IMG/VR virus record: IMGVR_UViG_3300029266_000174
Location: 1-30,167 of that record
Direction: 5' to 3' (one strand)
Length of the DNA stretch: 30,167 nucleotides
From: a virus
This document shows, piece after piece, positions 20,458 through 28,573 of the stretch. Made by a program: the position numbers and the translations under genes. The notes under the pieces were generated by a model. It worked only from the letters and a program-made list of their open reading frames with translations. It ran no database searches and was not told where the DNA came from. Position 1 is the stretch's first letter. Every line of letters begins with the position of its first letter.

Positions 20458-21120
20458 ATGAAAGTTCAAATACAAATTCCAAGTAGTTTATCTGAAGTAA
20501 CATTAGAACAGTATCAAAAATTTACAAAGTTAAACACAGATGAAAACGAAGACAGTAGTTTTTTAATGCATAAGACTGTTGAAATATTTTGTGACCTTAA
20601 TTTGAAAGACATAGCTAAAGTAAAATTCACTTATGTTCAAGAAATCCTTAACGATATAAATAACCTATTTGAAAAGAAGCAAGATTTGATTCCAACCTTT
20701 ACTCATAGAGGTATTGAATACGGGATAATTCCAGTACTTGACGATATGACACTTGGAGAGTATGTAGATCTCGACGAAAACTTTACAGACTGGGATAATA
20801 TGCACAAGGCTATGGCAGTACTTTACAGACCTATTACACTACACAAAGGGGATAGATACCAGATAGAGGAGTACAACGGTTTAGATAATGCAGAAACAAT
20901 GAAGCAAATACCATTAGATGTTGTTATGGGATGTATGTTTTTTTTTTGGAATTTAAACGAAGAGTTACTGAAAACTACCCTGAACTATTTGAACAAGGAA
21001 ATACCGAAGGAGCTGACTACGGAGCAGCTACAAACTTTGGTAAAAAATGGGGGTGGTATCAATCAATCTATGGACTCGCTAAAGGAGATGTTAGACGATT
21101 TGAACATATCACTAAACTAA
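20458..21120 (+). CDS. Tail assembly chaperone, unshifted product (gpG-like)
   Basis: 220 residues: MKVQIQIPSSLSEVTLEQYQ, then a helical domain with MTLGEYVDLDENFTDWDNMH and AMAVLYRPIT. I associate this layout with the first tail gene of flavobacterial phages and by position compare it to lambda gpG. It runs through a 10-T tract (20938-20947) and then for 58 more residues in frame 0, ending at 21120. The -1 frame stays open to 21200, where the next gene starts with overlap. It therefore probably makes a short and a longer product, as tail chaperones do. Confidence 0.65.
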   Translation: MKVQIQIPSSLSEVTLEQYQKFTKLNTDENEDSSFLMHKTVEIFCDLNLKDIAKVKFTYVQEILNDINNLFEKKQDLIPTFTHRGIEYGIIPVLDDMTLGEYVDLDENFTDWDNMHKAMAVLYRPITLHKGDRYQIEEYNGLDNAETMKQIPLDVVMGCMFFFWNLNEELLKTTLNYLNKEIPKELTTEQLQTLVKNGGGINQSMDSLKEMLDDLNISLN

Positions 21121-21200
21121 AATTTCACGAATGTTTTATGTATTTAGCATTTGAAAAAGAGAAGAACCAATTAGAAGCAAAATTAATAAAGAATAGATGA
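20931..21200 (+). CDS. Tail assembly chaperone, -1 frame extension (gpGT-like)
   Basis: The -1 frame relative to the 20458 gene. An ATG at 20931 is available, but the probable use is a shift at the T-run, giving a fusion of about 247 residues (163 from frame 0 plus about 84). The extension has a compact domain-like sequence (GKKWGWYQSIYGLAKGDVRR and KLKFHECFMYLAFEKEKNQL). Its stop overlaps the next ATG (21197) by ATGA, while the frame-0 stop at 21120 would leave 76 empty bases, which supports the fusion as the coupled product. Confidence 0.7.
   Translation: MYVFFLEFKRRVTENYPELFEQGNTEGADYGAATNFGKKWGWYQSIYGLAKGDVRRFEHITKLKFHECFMYLAFEKEKNQLEAKLIKNR
20938..20947 (+). other. Slippery run of ten T, -1 frameshift site
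   Basis: Ten consecutive T read in frame 0 as TTT TTT TTT T. It offers several T TTT TTT positions for a -1 slip, and the RNA polymerase could also slip here. Frame 0 is open before and after it, and the -1 frame is open downstream to 21200. Confidence 0.65.
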
Positions 21201-21652
21201 CAGGATTTTATAATGTAACGAAAAAAATAAAGGATGCACTTAATGCAGAACCGTTTGTTAATACTGTTTCTTTTGGCTCATTAGATGATATTGATTTAAA
21301 TAAGCAAACTATATTTCCATTGTCTCATATAATAGTAAACAATTGCAATGTAGACACTAATATAATGATATTTAATATTAGCATTATTTCTATGGATATT
21401 GTAGACGAAAGCAAAGATGTAGTGACAGATATATTTGTAGGTAATGATAACGAACAGGATGTTTTAAATACTCAGTTAGAGGTAATTAATAGAGTTGTTG
21501 CATTACTACAAAGAGGAGATTTATATAAAGACTTATTTCAGATAGATGGTGCTGTAGGATGTGAGCCGTTTGTTGATAGATTTGAGAACAAGCTAGCAGG
21601 CTGGGCTGCTTCATTCGATGTAATAGTACAAAACGATATGACTGTATGCTAA
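21197..21652 (+). CDS. Putative tail completion / terminator protein
   Basis: 151 residues, mixed alpha/beta. The segments KKIKDALNAEPFVNTVSFGS, HIIVNNCNVDTNIMIFNISI and VGCEPFVDRFENKLAGWAAS are hallmarks that I associate with short tail proteins next to the HK97 gp10-like gene in related phages. It follows the chaperone by ATGA overlap and ends 7 bases into the next gene. Tail tube terminators are of this size and place, but the assignment is by synteny. Confidence 0.5.
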   Translation: MTGFYNVTKKIKDALNAEPFVNTVSFGSLDDIDLNKQTIFPLSHIIVNNCNVDTNIMIFNISIISMDIVDESKDVVTDIFVGNDNEQDVLNTQLEVINRVVALLQRGDLYKDLFQIDGAVGCEPFVDRFENKLAGWAASFDVIVQNDMTVC

Positions 21653-22152
21653 CAAATGTAAATTCAGAGTTACTAAAGTTTAAAAAGTTTGTTTCACAGC
21701 AATCAAGGAGTAGGCTAACTAAGGCTAAAAAGAACGTTTCTAGGGGGCTTTATAAGAGATTGGATGGTGTATTAAAAGTAAGTCCTAATTCGTTTGAATT
21801 AAGCTGGGATTTAGGGTATGGAGAATTTCAAGACAAAGGTGTAAGCGGTACTGAAAAGAAGTACAATACTCCTTATAGTTTTAAATCTAAAATGCCTCCA
21901 GTAAAACCATTAGCTGATTGGGCAAAAGCTAAGGGTCTTAAATTAAGGGACTCTAAAGGTAGATTTCAAAAGGGTGGTTATATGACTTTAGGTTTTTTAA
22001 TAGCAAGAAGCATACAGAAAAAAGGATTAAAGCCTAGCCTATTCTTTACTAAACCATTTGAGCAAGGATTTAAGAAACTACCAGACGAACTATTAAAAGC
22101 ATACGGATTAGATGTAGAAGAGTTTTTAAAATTTACTTTAAAGAAAAAATAA
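21646..22152 (+). CDS. HK97 gp10-like tail completion protein
   Basis: 168 residues, basic. The N-terminal helix (SRLTKAKKNVSRGLYKRLDG) followed by SFELSWDLGYGEFQDKG, a Pro-rich loop with MPPVKPLADWAKAKGLKLRD, and a C-terminal IARSIQKKGLKPSLFFTKPF segment are the typical layout of the HK97 gp10/tail-component family, which joins head and tail or completes the tail. It overlaps the preceding gene by 7 bases and ends one base before the next ATG. Good resemblance, no search made. Confidence 0.65.
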   Translation: MLTNVNSELLKFKKFVSQQSRSRLTKAKKNVSRGLYKRLDGVLKVSPNSFELSWDLGYGEFQDKGVSGTEKKYNTPYSFKSKMPPVKPLADWAKAKGLKLRDSKGRFQKGGYMTLGFLIARSIQKKGLKPSLFFTKPFEQGFKKLPDELLKAYGLDVEEFLKFTLKKK

Positions 22153-22153
22153 T

Positions 22154-23662
22154 ATGAGTACAAAAATAAATGTAAGAAGTCCCTTCTTTTTAAACCTTAC
22201 AGCTCCAGTCATATCGCTAGGAACTTTTACTTGTACAACGGCAGGACTTACAAATTTTTCTGTGGATAGTTCTGGTTTTATAACAAACCCCCAGTTATTA
22301 GTTGGTACTATTGTAGGTCAAACAGCTACCGCATTTCCCCTTAATACGACAGGAAGTTCAATTACAAGGAGCGTTACTTATACAATATCAATTCCTACAG
22401 GTTACTCAAATTTAAATAATTCAACCATAGATTGTGTTAAAACTTTTGCACAACCTACAAGACCTTCTAATGAAAACCCTAGCGTAAATAATAACTGCCC
22501 GACCTTTGCAGGAACTATTCCTAATTCAAGTGGTTCAGCAAGTACATCAATAGCTTTGTCTAGTGGATCTTCACCTTTTTTTACTCGTGGAAGTGGTGCT
22601 CCAATTAGTTCGTATGAAATTGAAAAAACTCCAAGTAATGCCTCAGTAGATGCGGTTTTAACTGGAACTGCTCCGAGTCAAACTTTAACTATTTCAAGTT
22701 CTATTAATTGTTCTTTTGCGACTTTTATAGTTATAGCTAGACAGTCCTCAGATGCTTGTACTGCGATATCTAATTCATTTACTTTTGCCTCTGCTAATTG
22801 TGGGGCTTATGATTGTGACGATGCTGCTATAACAGGCGGCAATATTGAAAAAGATGGAACGGTAAACAAGGGAATAATAACTAGAGGCACTTTAAACGCT
22901 GTAAGATATGATGGTTCAGATATTACAACTTCTTTAAATGCAGGCGCAAATAATTCAGGGTCAGCAGTAAATAAGACAATAACATATAGAATAAATATAC
23001 CTAGTGGATATAGTAATTCAGGGACTTTTGATTGTAATGTAGTTTATTCTCAACCATCGTCTGCTACTCTTCCTACTTTTAATTGTGCTCAAGCTCAAAT
23101 AACAACTCCCTTTATTTCTGAACAGGGTTCAATTCAAAACCCTACTACTAAAGTTGGGGTCGGAACTTACGTTAGTCATACTCCAGCAGGATTTGCAGAA
23201 GTCTCAACAAATACAGTTAGAACAATAGTATTCACTATTACACCCCCTTCAAGCGGATATTCAAATTCAGGAGGCAGTAATATAACTTGTAATGTAACCC
23301 AAACACAACCAGCAACGCAGACAAATTGCTTTGGTAATCTGTTTTTTATATCTAAAGAATCTTTTATTAACCCCCAAGACACTTGTCAGGCTGGGATGGT
23401 ATGGTCTACCACTGTTATAGTTACAAGTGAAAAAAGTTTTAGCACTATAATTTCTAGTATAGGAAACACAATTTGTTTTAGGCTTTCACCATTTAGAGGA
23501 GGCGATAAGTATTATGTTGTAAATTCAATTAGAGCAAACAGTATTGGAGGTACAAATAACAAATATTATTTAATTAAAATTAGTGATTATGGAGTTACAC
23601 AAGAAGTTGTTGAGTGGAATTGTTCAGGCGGTGGGTCTGGTTCAGGGGCTAGAATAGCATAA
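22154..23662 (+). CDS. Tail protein with three Cys-containing beta repeats
   Basis: 502 residues, Ser/Thr/Asn-rich with little charge. Three repeats share the core I/F-x-I-P-x-GYSN followed by a C and a QP(T/S/A) ending: around 75-105 (YTISIPTGYSNLNNSTIDC), 275-305 (YRINIPSGYSNSGTFDC) and 355-390 (FTITPPSSGYSNSGGSNITC). Each has one or two Cys. The C-terminal ~100 residues differ and end in a Gly/Ser-rich stretch. It looks like a surface-exposed tail component or a carbohydrate-binding adhesin. Position between tail completion and tail-tip genes agrees. I do not recognise the family. Confidence 0.55.
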   Translation: MSTKINVRSPFFLNLTAPVISLGTFTCTTAGLTNFSVDSSGFITNPQLLVGTIVGQTATAFPLNTTGSSITRSVTYTISIPTGYSNLNNSTIDCVKTFAQPTRPSNENPSVNNNCPTFAGTIPNSSGSASTSIALSSGSSPFFTRGSGAPISSYEIEKTPSNASVDAVLTGTAPSQTLTISSSINCSFATFIVIARQSSDACTAISNSFTFASANCGAYDCDDAAITGGNIEKDGTVNKGIITRGTLNAVRYDGSDITTSLNAGANNSGSAVNKTITYRINIPSGYSNSGTFDCNVVYSQPSSATLPTFNCAQAQITTPFISEQGSIQNPTTKVGVGTYVSHTPAGFAEVSTNTVRTIVFTITPPSSGYSNSGGSNITCNVTQTQPATQTNCFGNLFFISKESFINPQDTCQAGMVWSTTVIVTSEKSFSTIISSIGNTICFRLSPFRGGDKYYVVNSIRANSIGGTNNKYYLIKISDYGVTQEVVEWNCSGGGSGSGARIA

Positions 23663-23672
23663 TAAAAAAGAT

Positions 23673-24662
23673 ATGGCATTAAAAAAAATAGGTTTAAAAT
23701 TATATGTATATACAGGAACTTCAGGTTCTTATGCTTCTTCAGATTTAAAATACCAAATTGAAAAAGATAGGATTTCTAATCAAAATAATATAGTTGTAGA
23801 AATTGCTGAATTAGTAAAAGACTTTTTAGACAACAATTTTAACAATGATTATATATGTGCTACTAAATGGGTTTCAGCGGTTGTTGAGTTTTTTGATTCA
23901 GATACTGATGCAATATTTGAAACTAACGGAACTCAAGTATTTAACTACTTAGCTTTTGATGGTTACGGACATTTCCAAGAAGAAATAAACCCTGCTTTAA
24001 GTACTGATTTATTACAAACTAGCTTGAATATGTATTTGCCAGATGATACAGCTGGTAAGATTCCGATATTTTCCGAGGGTGTAGGTAAGATTATAATTGA
24101 TTCTGCTACAACTCAAATAACTGACAACGGAAATAGCAATCAAAAGATACAATATATAACAATACCTGCGAATAAAAGCACAGTTCAGATTTATGCTACA
24201 GACGATTCTACATTATTAAAGACAGTTACTATCAATAATGTATGTGAAAGAAAATTTATACCCTATAAAGTGAGCTTTGTGAATAAGCTTGGAGCATATC
24301 AAGATATATATTTCTTTAAAAAGACCACTGAAAGGTTTAATGTAACTGATGAAACCTATAAAAGGAACAATATAAATACCGCAACGGTTACTTATGGAAC
24401 TAACGATGGACAAAAACAACGTTATAATGTAAACGGTTCTACTAAAATCACTCTAAATACTGGTTATGTAAAGGAAGATTTCAATAGCGCACTAGAAGAA
24501 CTGTTCCTATCTGAGAACGCTTGGATTAGATGGGAGGGTAAAACGCTTCCTGTTATAATAACAAGCAAAGATATGACTATTAAAAGCGTATTAAACGACA
24601 AGTTAATTGATTATACAGTAGGTTTTGAGTTTGCCTTTAACAAGATAAACAATGTTCGTTAA
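23673..24662 (+). CDS. Tail structural protein
   Basis: 329 residues: MALKKIGLKLYVYTGTSGSY, a segment QNNIVVEIAELVKDFLDNNF, then QVFNYLAFDGYGHFQEEINP and a C-terminal domain with WIRWEGKTLPVIITSKDMTI. The order (mostly beta, one helix near 45-65) and position before a large tail protein are known to me from flavobacterial siphophages, without a defined function. It may be a distal tail or baseplate protein. The stop shares a base with the next ATG (TAATG). Confidence 0.55.
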   Translation: MALKKIGLKLYVYTGTSGSYASSDLKYQIEKDRISNQNNIVVEIAELVKDFLDNNFNNDYICATKWVSAVVEFFDSDTDAIFETNGTQVFNYLAFDGYGHFQEEINPALSTDLLQTSLNMYLPDDTAGKIPIFSEGVGKIIIDSATTQITDNGNSNQKIQYITIPANKSTVQIYATDDSTLLKTVTINNVCERKFIPYKVSFVNKLGAYQDIYFFKKTTERFNVTDETYKRNNINTATVTYGTNDGQKQRYNVNGSTKITLNTGYVKEDFNSALEELFLSENAWIRWEGKTLPVIITSKDMTIKSVLNDKLIDYTVGFEFAFNKINNVR

Positions 24663-26836
24663 TGACAGAACTACAATTATACATAGAGGGTCAAGAAGTA
24701 GAGCTACACGACAATGAAAGTGTAGTACTTAAACAAGCTTTACAAGATGTAAGAAGCTTAGATAAAGTTTTCACGGATTTTACTAGGACTTTTAACGTTC
24801 CTGCTTCTACAGTAAATAATAAAATTTTTAAGCACTTTTACAATTTTAATATCATTGGATTTGATGCAAGACACAAACAAAATGCAGAATTAAATATAAA
24901 TTATAAACCTTTTAAAACTGGCAAAATAAAGTTAGAAGGTGTTCAAATGAAAGATAACAAGCCTGTAAATTATAGGGTAACTTTCTATGGAAGTTTAGTT
25001 TCTTTAAAAGATATATTTTCTACTGATAAAATAAGCTCTTTAGATGGATTAAGTATTACCCTAGATTATACATCTGCTGGTATATCTAACCTTTTACAAA
25101 ACGGGGCAAACATAGTGTTAAACAGTGAAACAATTTCTAGAGGCTTTATAGCGCCTTTAATAACTCACACCGATAGATTATATTATAATTCAACACAGGA
25201 CACCGCAGGGACGTTTAATTTGCATCCTACTAGCACAAAGAAGGGCGTTGTTTGGAATCAATTAAAACCAGCGATTAAAGTTTACGCTATTATTAAGGCT
25301 ATTGAATTTAAATATAACATTAAATTTAGTGCTGATTTTTTTAGTTTAACAAATACTGCTTTTGACAATTTATATCTTTGGCTACATAAACAAAAGGGAG
25401 GAGTTTTTGATGTAGAAACAAGAAACCTAGTTGCTGTTTCAGGGTGGAGCAATATTCAAGGCTCATTAAATGGTGGAACTTTTACTCTTGATGCGTTTTT
25501 AAATGAATCTATACCAGCTGACGCAAATAGATTTCTTCAGTTAACTGTTGGAACGAGTAGTTCAGCAGAATATGAAATCATTGTTTATTACGATGAAGAG
25601 ATAATTCATAATTCAGAACATACTGGTGGGGCTGATATTATAAGGTTTCTAGACCAGTTTAGAATACAAAATCCTACAAGGATTAATGATGAATCTGTTT
25701 TAGATTCTGACAGAATACACGTAAAAATACTAAGTTCTTCAGCTGCGACTTTTGCTCTTTCAATGTCTGTAAGAGACTCTTCTCTTGACGGTTCAACTAA
25801 TACTGTTACTGCTCAAACTAGCAATGTAAATTCCACAGTAACTAAAATAGTAGCAACTGACCAGATGCCAGATATTGGTGTTATGGACTTCTTGACTGGG
25901 CTGTTTAAGATGTTCAATCTAACAGCTTTCTTTGAAGATGATGTTATTAAGGTTTTACCTTTAGATGATTTCTACGCAAGTAGTACTTCAACTTATGATA
26001 TCACAGAATATCTTGACAAAGCTAAATCAGAAGTTAATTCAGCAGTTCCATATAGTTCAATTAATTTTAGTTATAAAGAAGCTAAAAGTTTCTTTGCTGC
26101 AAATCATAAACAACAATTCAATCAAGATTGGGGCTCTTTAAAATATGAAGATTTAGGCTCTGCCGAAGGTTCAACATATACAGTCCAATTACCTTTTGAA
26201 AACCAAAAATTTGAAAGGTTAAAAAATTCAGGTGGAACGGCATTCACAACTATACAATGGGGGTTTTCTGTAGATATAAATCAAACTCCATATTTAGGCA
26301 AACCGTTGTTATTTTATGCAATGCGTGAAGATGATAGCTTTGGAGTTTTAAATCCAATATCTTATTTAGATAATGTTGGAGGAAATCAATCTACATTAAA
26401 CGCTTATTTTGTTCCAAGTAATTCCGTTGACCCTTTAACAAGTACCCAAACTTTAAATTTTGGCTCTGAGAAAAGTGAATATGCTAGAGTTAATTATGAT
26501 AAATCTTTATTTAGCACGTATTACAAAAACTATATAGTTGATACGTTTTCAGAAAACAGACGAATTAGCAAATTCAAAGCATACCTTCCTTTAAGTATTA
26601 TCTCAAAACTAAAGCTACAAGATAAAATAATTGTGTTTAATAATCTATATAAGATTAATACTATAAGCACCAATTTACAAAACGGATTATCAACGTTTGA
26701 ATTAATTAACGAGGTAACAAACTTCACAATTTCAGCACTTGCAAACCCACAAGACCAAGCAAGGACAATAGATGATGACTTTACAACTGCCGACAGTACA
26801 TTAGTAAGAGCTGATAATGCATTACAAAGAATATAA
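24662..26836 (+). CDS. Large tail-tip / baseplate protein
   Basis: 724 residues, the largest protein of the window. The N-terminal part has EVELHDNESVVLKQALQDVR, TDFTRTFNVPASTVNNKIF and YRVTFYGSLVSLKDIF, which fits a family of tail proteins seen in Bacteroidota phages. A central beta-rich part (about 250-400) has galectin-like or carbohydrate-binding features by eye (ADANRFLQLTVGTSSSAEYE), and the C-terminus returns to QDKIIVFNNLYKINTISTNL. Location between other tail genes and the tape measure supports a tail-tip hub or distal tail role. No catalytic motif is visible. Confidence 0.55.
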   Translation: MTELQLYIEGQEVELHDNESVVLKQALQDVRSLDKVFTDFTRTFNVPASTVNNKIFKHFYNFNIIGFDARHKQNAELNINYKPFKTGKIKLEGVQMKDNKPVNYRVTFYGSLVSLKDIFSTDKISSLDGLSITLDYTSAGISNLLQNGANIVLNSETISRGFIAPLITHTDRLYYNSTQDTAGTFNLHPTSTKKGVVWNQLKPAIKVYAIIKAIEFKYNIKFSADFFSLTNTAFDNLYLWLHKQKGGVFDVETRNLVAVSGWSNIQGSLNGGTFTLDAFLNESIPADANRFLQLTVGTSSSAEYEIIVYYDEEIIHNSEHTGGADIIRFLDQFRIQNPTRINDESVLDSDRIHVKILSSSAATFALSMSVRDSSLDGSTNTVTAQTSNVNSTVTKIVATDQMPDIGVMDFLTGLFKMFNLTAFFEDDVIKVLPLDDFYASSTSTYDITEYLDKAKSEVNSAVPYSSINFSYKEAKSFFAANHKQQFNQDWGSLKYEDLGSAEGSTYTVQLPFENQKFERLKNSGGTAFTTIQWGFSVDINQTPYLGKPLLFYAMREDDSFGVLNPISYLDNVGGNQSTLNAYFVPSNSVDPLTSTQTLNFGSEKSEYARVNYDKSLFSTYYKNYIVDTFSENRRISKFKAYLPLSIISKLKLQDKIIVFNNLYKINTISTNLQNGLSTFELINEVTNFTISALANPQDQARTIDDDFTTADSTLVRADNALQRI

Positions 26837-26838
26837 CT

Positions 26839-26985
26839 ATGGTAGAAAATATTTTAAAAATGTTAGAGATAGCAAAACGAGAAAAGAAAATAGGAGAGTT
26901 GACTCATATAGCATTGGGTAAACATAAGTTGCCTGACACTTTTAAAGAAGGATATAAAATGCTAAAACTTGAATTATGGCAGTAA
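26839..26985 (+). CDS. Small protein before the tape measure
   Basis: 48 residues (MVENILKMLEIAKREKKIGE then LTHIALGKHKLPDTFKEGYK), amphipathic helical with a Lys-rich centre. It starts 2 bases after the large tail protein and overlaps the tape measure start by 10 bases, so it fits the operon without free space. Possible assembly partner of the tape measure, but there is no recognisable motif. Too short for standard gene prediction. Confidence 0.55.
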   Translation: MVENILKMLEIAKREKKIGELTHIALGKHKLPDTFKEGYKMLKLELWQ

Positions 26986-28544
26986 AGAAAACTATTGAAA
27001 TAGAAGCTAATGTAGGGAAAGCTCAAAAAGACCTAAAGGGATTAGATAAAAGCTTACAGAAAGTTGATAAGGGTGTTGAAAATATTGGAGACTCGTCAAA
27101 AGAAACTAAAAAGGAAATGGGTGCTTTTGGAACTGCCATAGATAAAGCTACTGGAGGCGGTGTTACTGGTTTTAAGAATATGACCAAGTCTGTAAAAGGG
27201 GGTAATATAAGCTTAAAAGCTATGAAGGTGGCACTTATTGCAACTGGTATAGGTGCGTTCGTTGTTATTGTTGCAGCCCTAGCAAAGAATTTTAACAATA
27301 GTGAAGAAGGGGCTAACAAGCTAAGTAAGATGTTATCTCAAATTGGGGTAGTTGCAGGCAATATAACTGACATTTTTTATAGTTTAAGTCAAAGTGTATT
27401 TGCTCTTTTAACTGGAAATTTTGAAGAAGCTGGCAAGTCTTTTGAAGAAGCTACAAACCGAATGAAAAACTTTGGCGAGGAAACCAAAAAAGAAATAGCA
27501 TTACAAGGAGAATTAGCAGACAAGCAAGCGGAACTAAATAAAATAGAAAGACAATTAACTGTAGATAGAGCTGAAGCAAACAGGAAAAGAGCAGATTTAT
27601 TAGACAAAGCAGCAAACAAAGAGAAATTTACAGCAAAGCAAAGGATAGAATTTTTAGAAGAAGCCGCAAGAATAGATGAGGAAATAACAGATAAAGAAAT
27701 TCAAGCTGCAAAAACTAGACTTGAAATTAAACAACAAGAAAACAGTTTAAGTGAAAGCTCTGCTCAAGACCTTGCAGATGAAGCAGCATTGAAAGCTGAA
27801 TTAATTAATTTAGATACAGCTAGATTAAGGAAGGCTAAGACTGTAACTGCTCAGATTGTAGGTGCTATAAATGAAGAAAAGGCAGCTCATAAGGCATTAG
27901 TAGACCAAAGGCAAAAAGAAATTGACGGATTTCAAAAGCAAAGGGATTCTTTAGATAAGATATTAAGCGAGAGTGTAGGCAAACAAAAAGAAGTAACAAT
28001 AAAAACTGGGGATATAACTTTAGATTTAAAGAAACGAGCCGCAAAAGATGAAATAAAAATAGACAAACTTACATCTGACCAAAAATTATCAGTTGCTTCC
28101 AGCACTTTAGGCAACCTTGCGGGTCTTTTAGGCGAGAGTAGCTCAGCAGGAAAAGCGGCTGCAATAGCACAAACAACGATAGAGACTTATAAAGGTGCTC
28201 AATCTGCTTTTAGTTCCTTAGCTGGCATTCCGATTGTTGGGCCAGTACTGGGAGGTATAGCGGCAGCGGCAGCGGTTGCCTCGGGTATTGCAACAGTTAA
28301 ACAAATAACATCCGTTAAAACGCCCACAGGAAAGGGTGGTGGAGGTACTAGTATTTCAGCTCCAAGCAGAGCAACATCAACACCAGCTGCCTTTAACGTT
28401 GTAGGGGCAAGTGAAACAAACCAATTAGCACAATCTATAGGACAAGAAGAAAAACAGCCTGTAAAAGCATTTGTAGTGTCTAATGATGTGACTGACGCAC
28501 AAGCTTTAGATAGAAACATAGTAGAAAATGCATCAATAGGTTAA
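26976..28544 (+). CDS. Tape measure protein
   Basis: 522 residues. The N-terminal ~60 are coiled coil (NVGKAQKDLKGLDKSLQKVD), a membrane-type segment lies at about 84-101 (VALIATGIGAFVVIVAAL), a long Lys/Glu/Ala coiled coil runs at about 150-340 (KEIALQGELADKQAELNKIE), and a second hydrophobic stretch at about 415-440 (AGIPIVGPVLGGIAAAAAVA) is followed by a Gly/Ser/Pro-rich tail. This is the classic plan of a siphovirus tape measure, which sets tail length and enters the host envelope. A length of ~520 residues suggests a fairly short tail. It is the last gene of the tail operon. Confidence 0.85.
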   Translation: MAVKKTIEIEANVGKAQKDLKGLDKSLQKVDKGVENIGDSSKETKKEMGAFGTAIDKATGGGVTGFKNMTKSVKGGNISLKAMKVALIATGIGAFVVIVAALAKNFNNSEEGANKLSKMLSQIGVVAGNITDIFYSLSQSVFALLTGNFEEAGKSFEEATNRMKNFGEETKKEIALQGELADKQAELNKIERQLTVDRAEANRKRADLLDKAANKEKFTAKQRIEFLEEAARIDEEITDKEIQAAKTRLEIKQQENSLSESSAQDLADEAALKAELINLDTARLRKAKTVTAQIVGAINEEKAAHKALVDQRQKEIDGFQKQRDSLDKILSESVGKQKEVTIKTGDITLDLKKRAAKDEIKIDKLTSDQKLSVASSTLGNLAGLLGESSSAGKAAAIAQTTIETYKGAQSAFSSLAGIPIVGPVLGGIAAAAAVASGIATVKQITSVKTPTGKGGGGTSISAPSRATSTPAAFNVVGASETNQLAQSIGQEEKQPVKAFVVSNDVTDAQALDRNIVENASIG

Positions 28545-28573
28545 CAAAAACAATAAAAAAGTATTGTATTAAT
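28543..28573 (+). promoter_or_regulatory. Phage late promoter motif, copy B (head protease operon)
   Basis: AACAAA at 28543-28548, 14 bases, ATTGT at 28563-28567 and ATG at 28574, 11 bases after the A of ATTG. The flanking TAAAAAAGTATTGTAT is shared word for word with copy A near 2962-2977 except for one base. It begins before the last base of the tape measure stop. Confidence 0.72.

Noticed and set aside
26976-28544. Minus-strand frames opposite the tape measure gene
   Set aside because: Ser/Leu/Phe-rich shadows of Lys/Glu/Ala codons; no regulatory signals.
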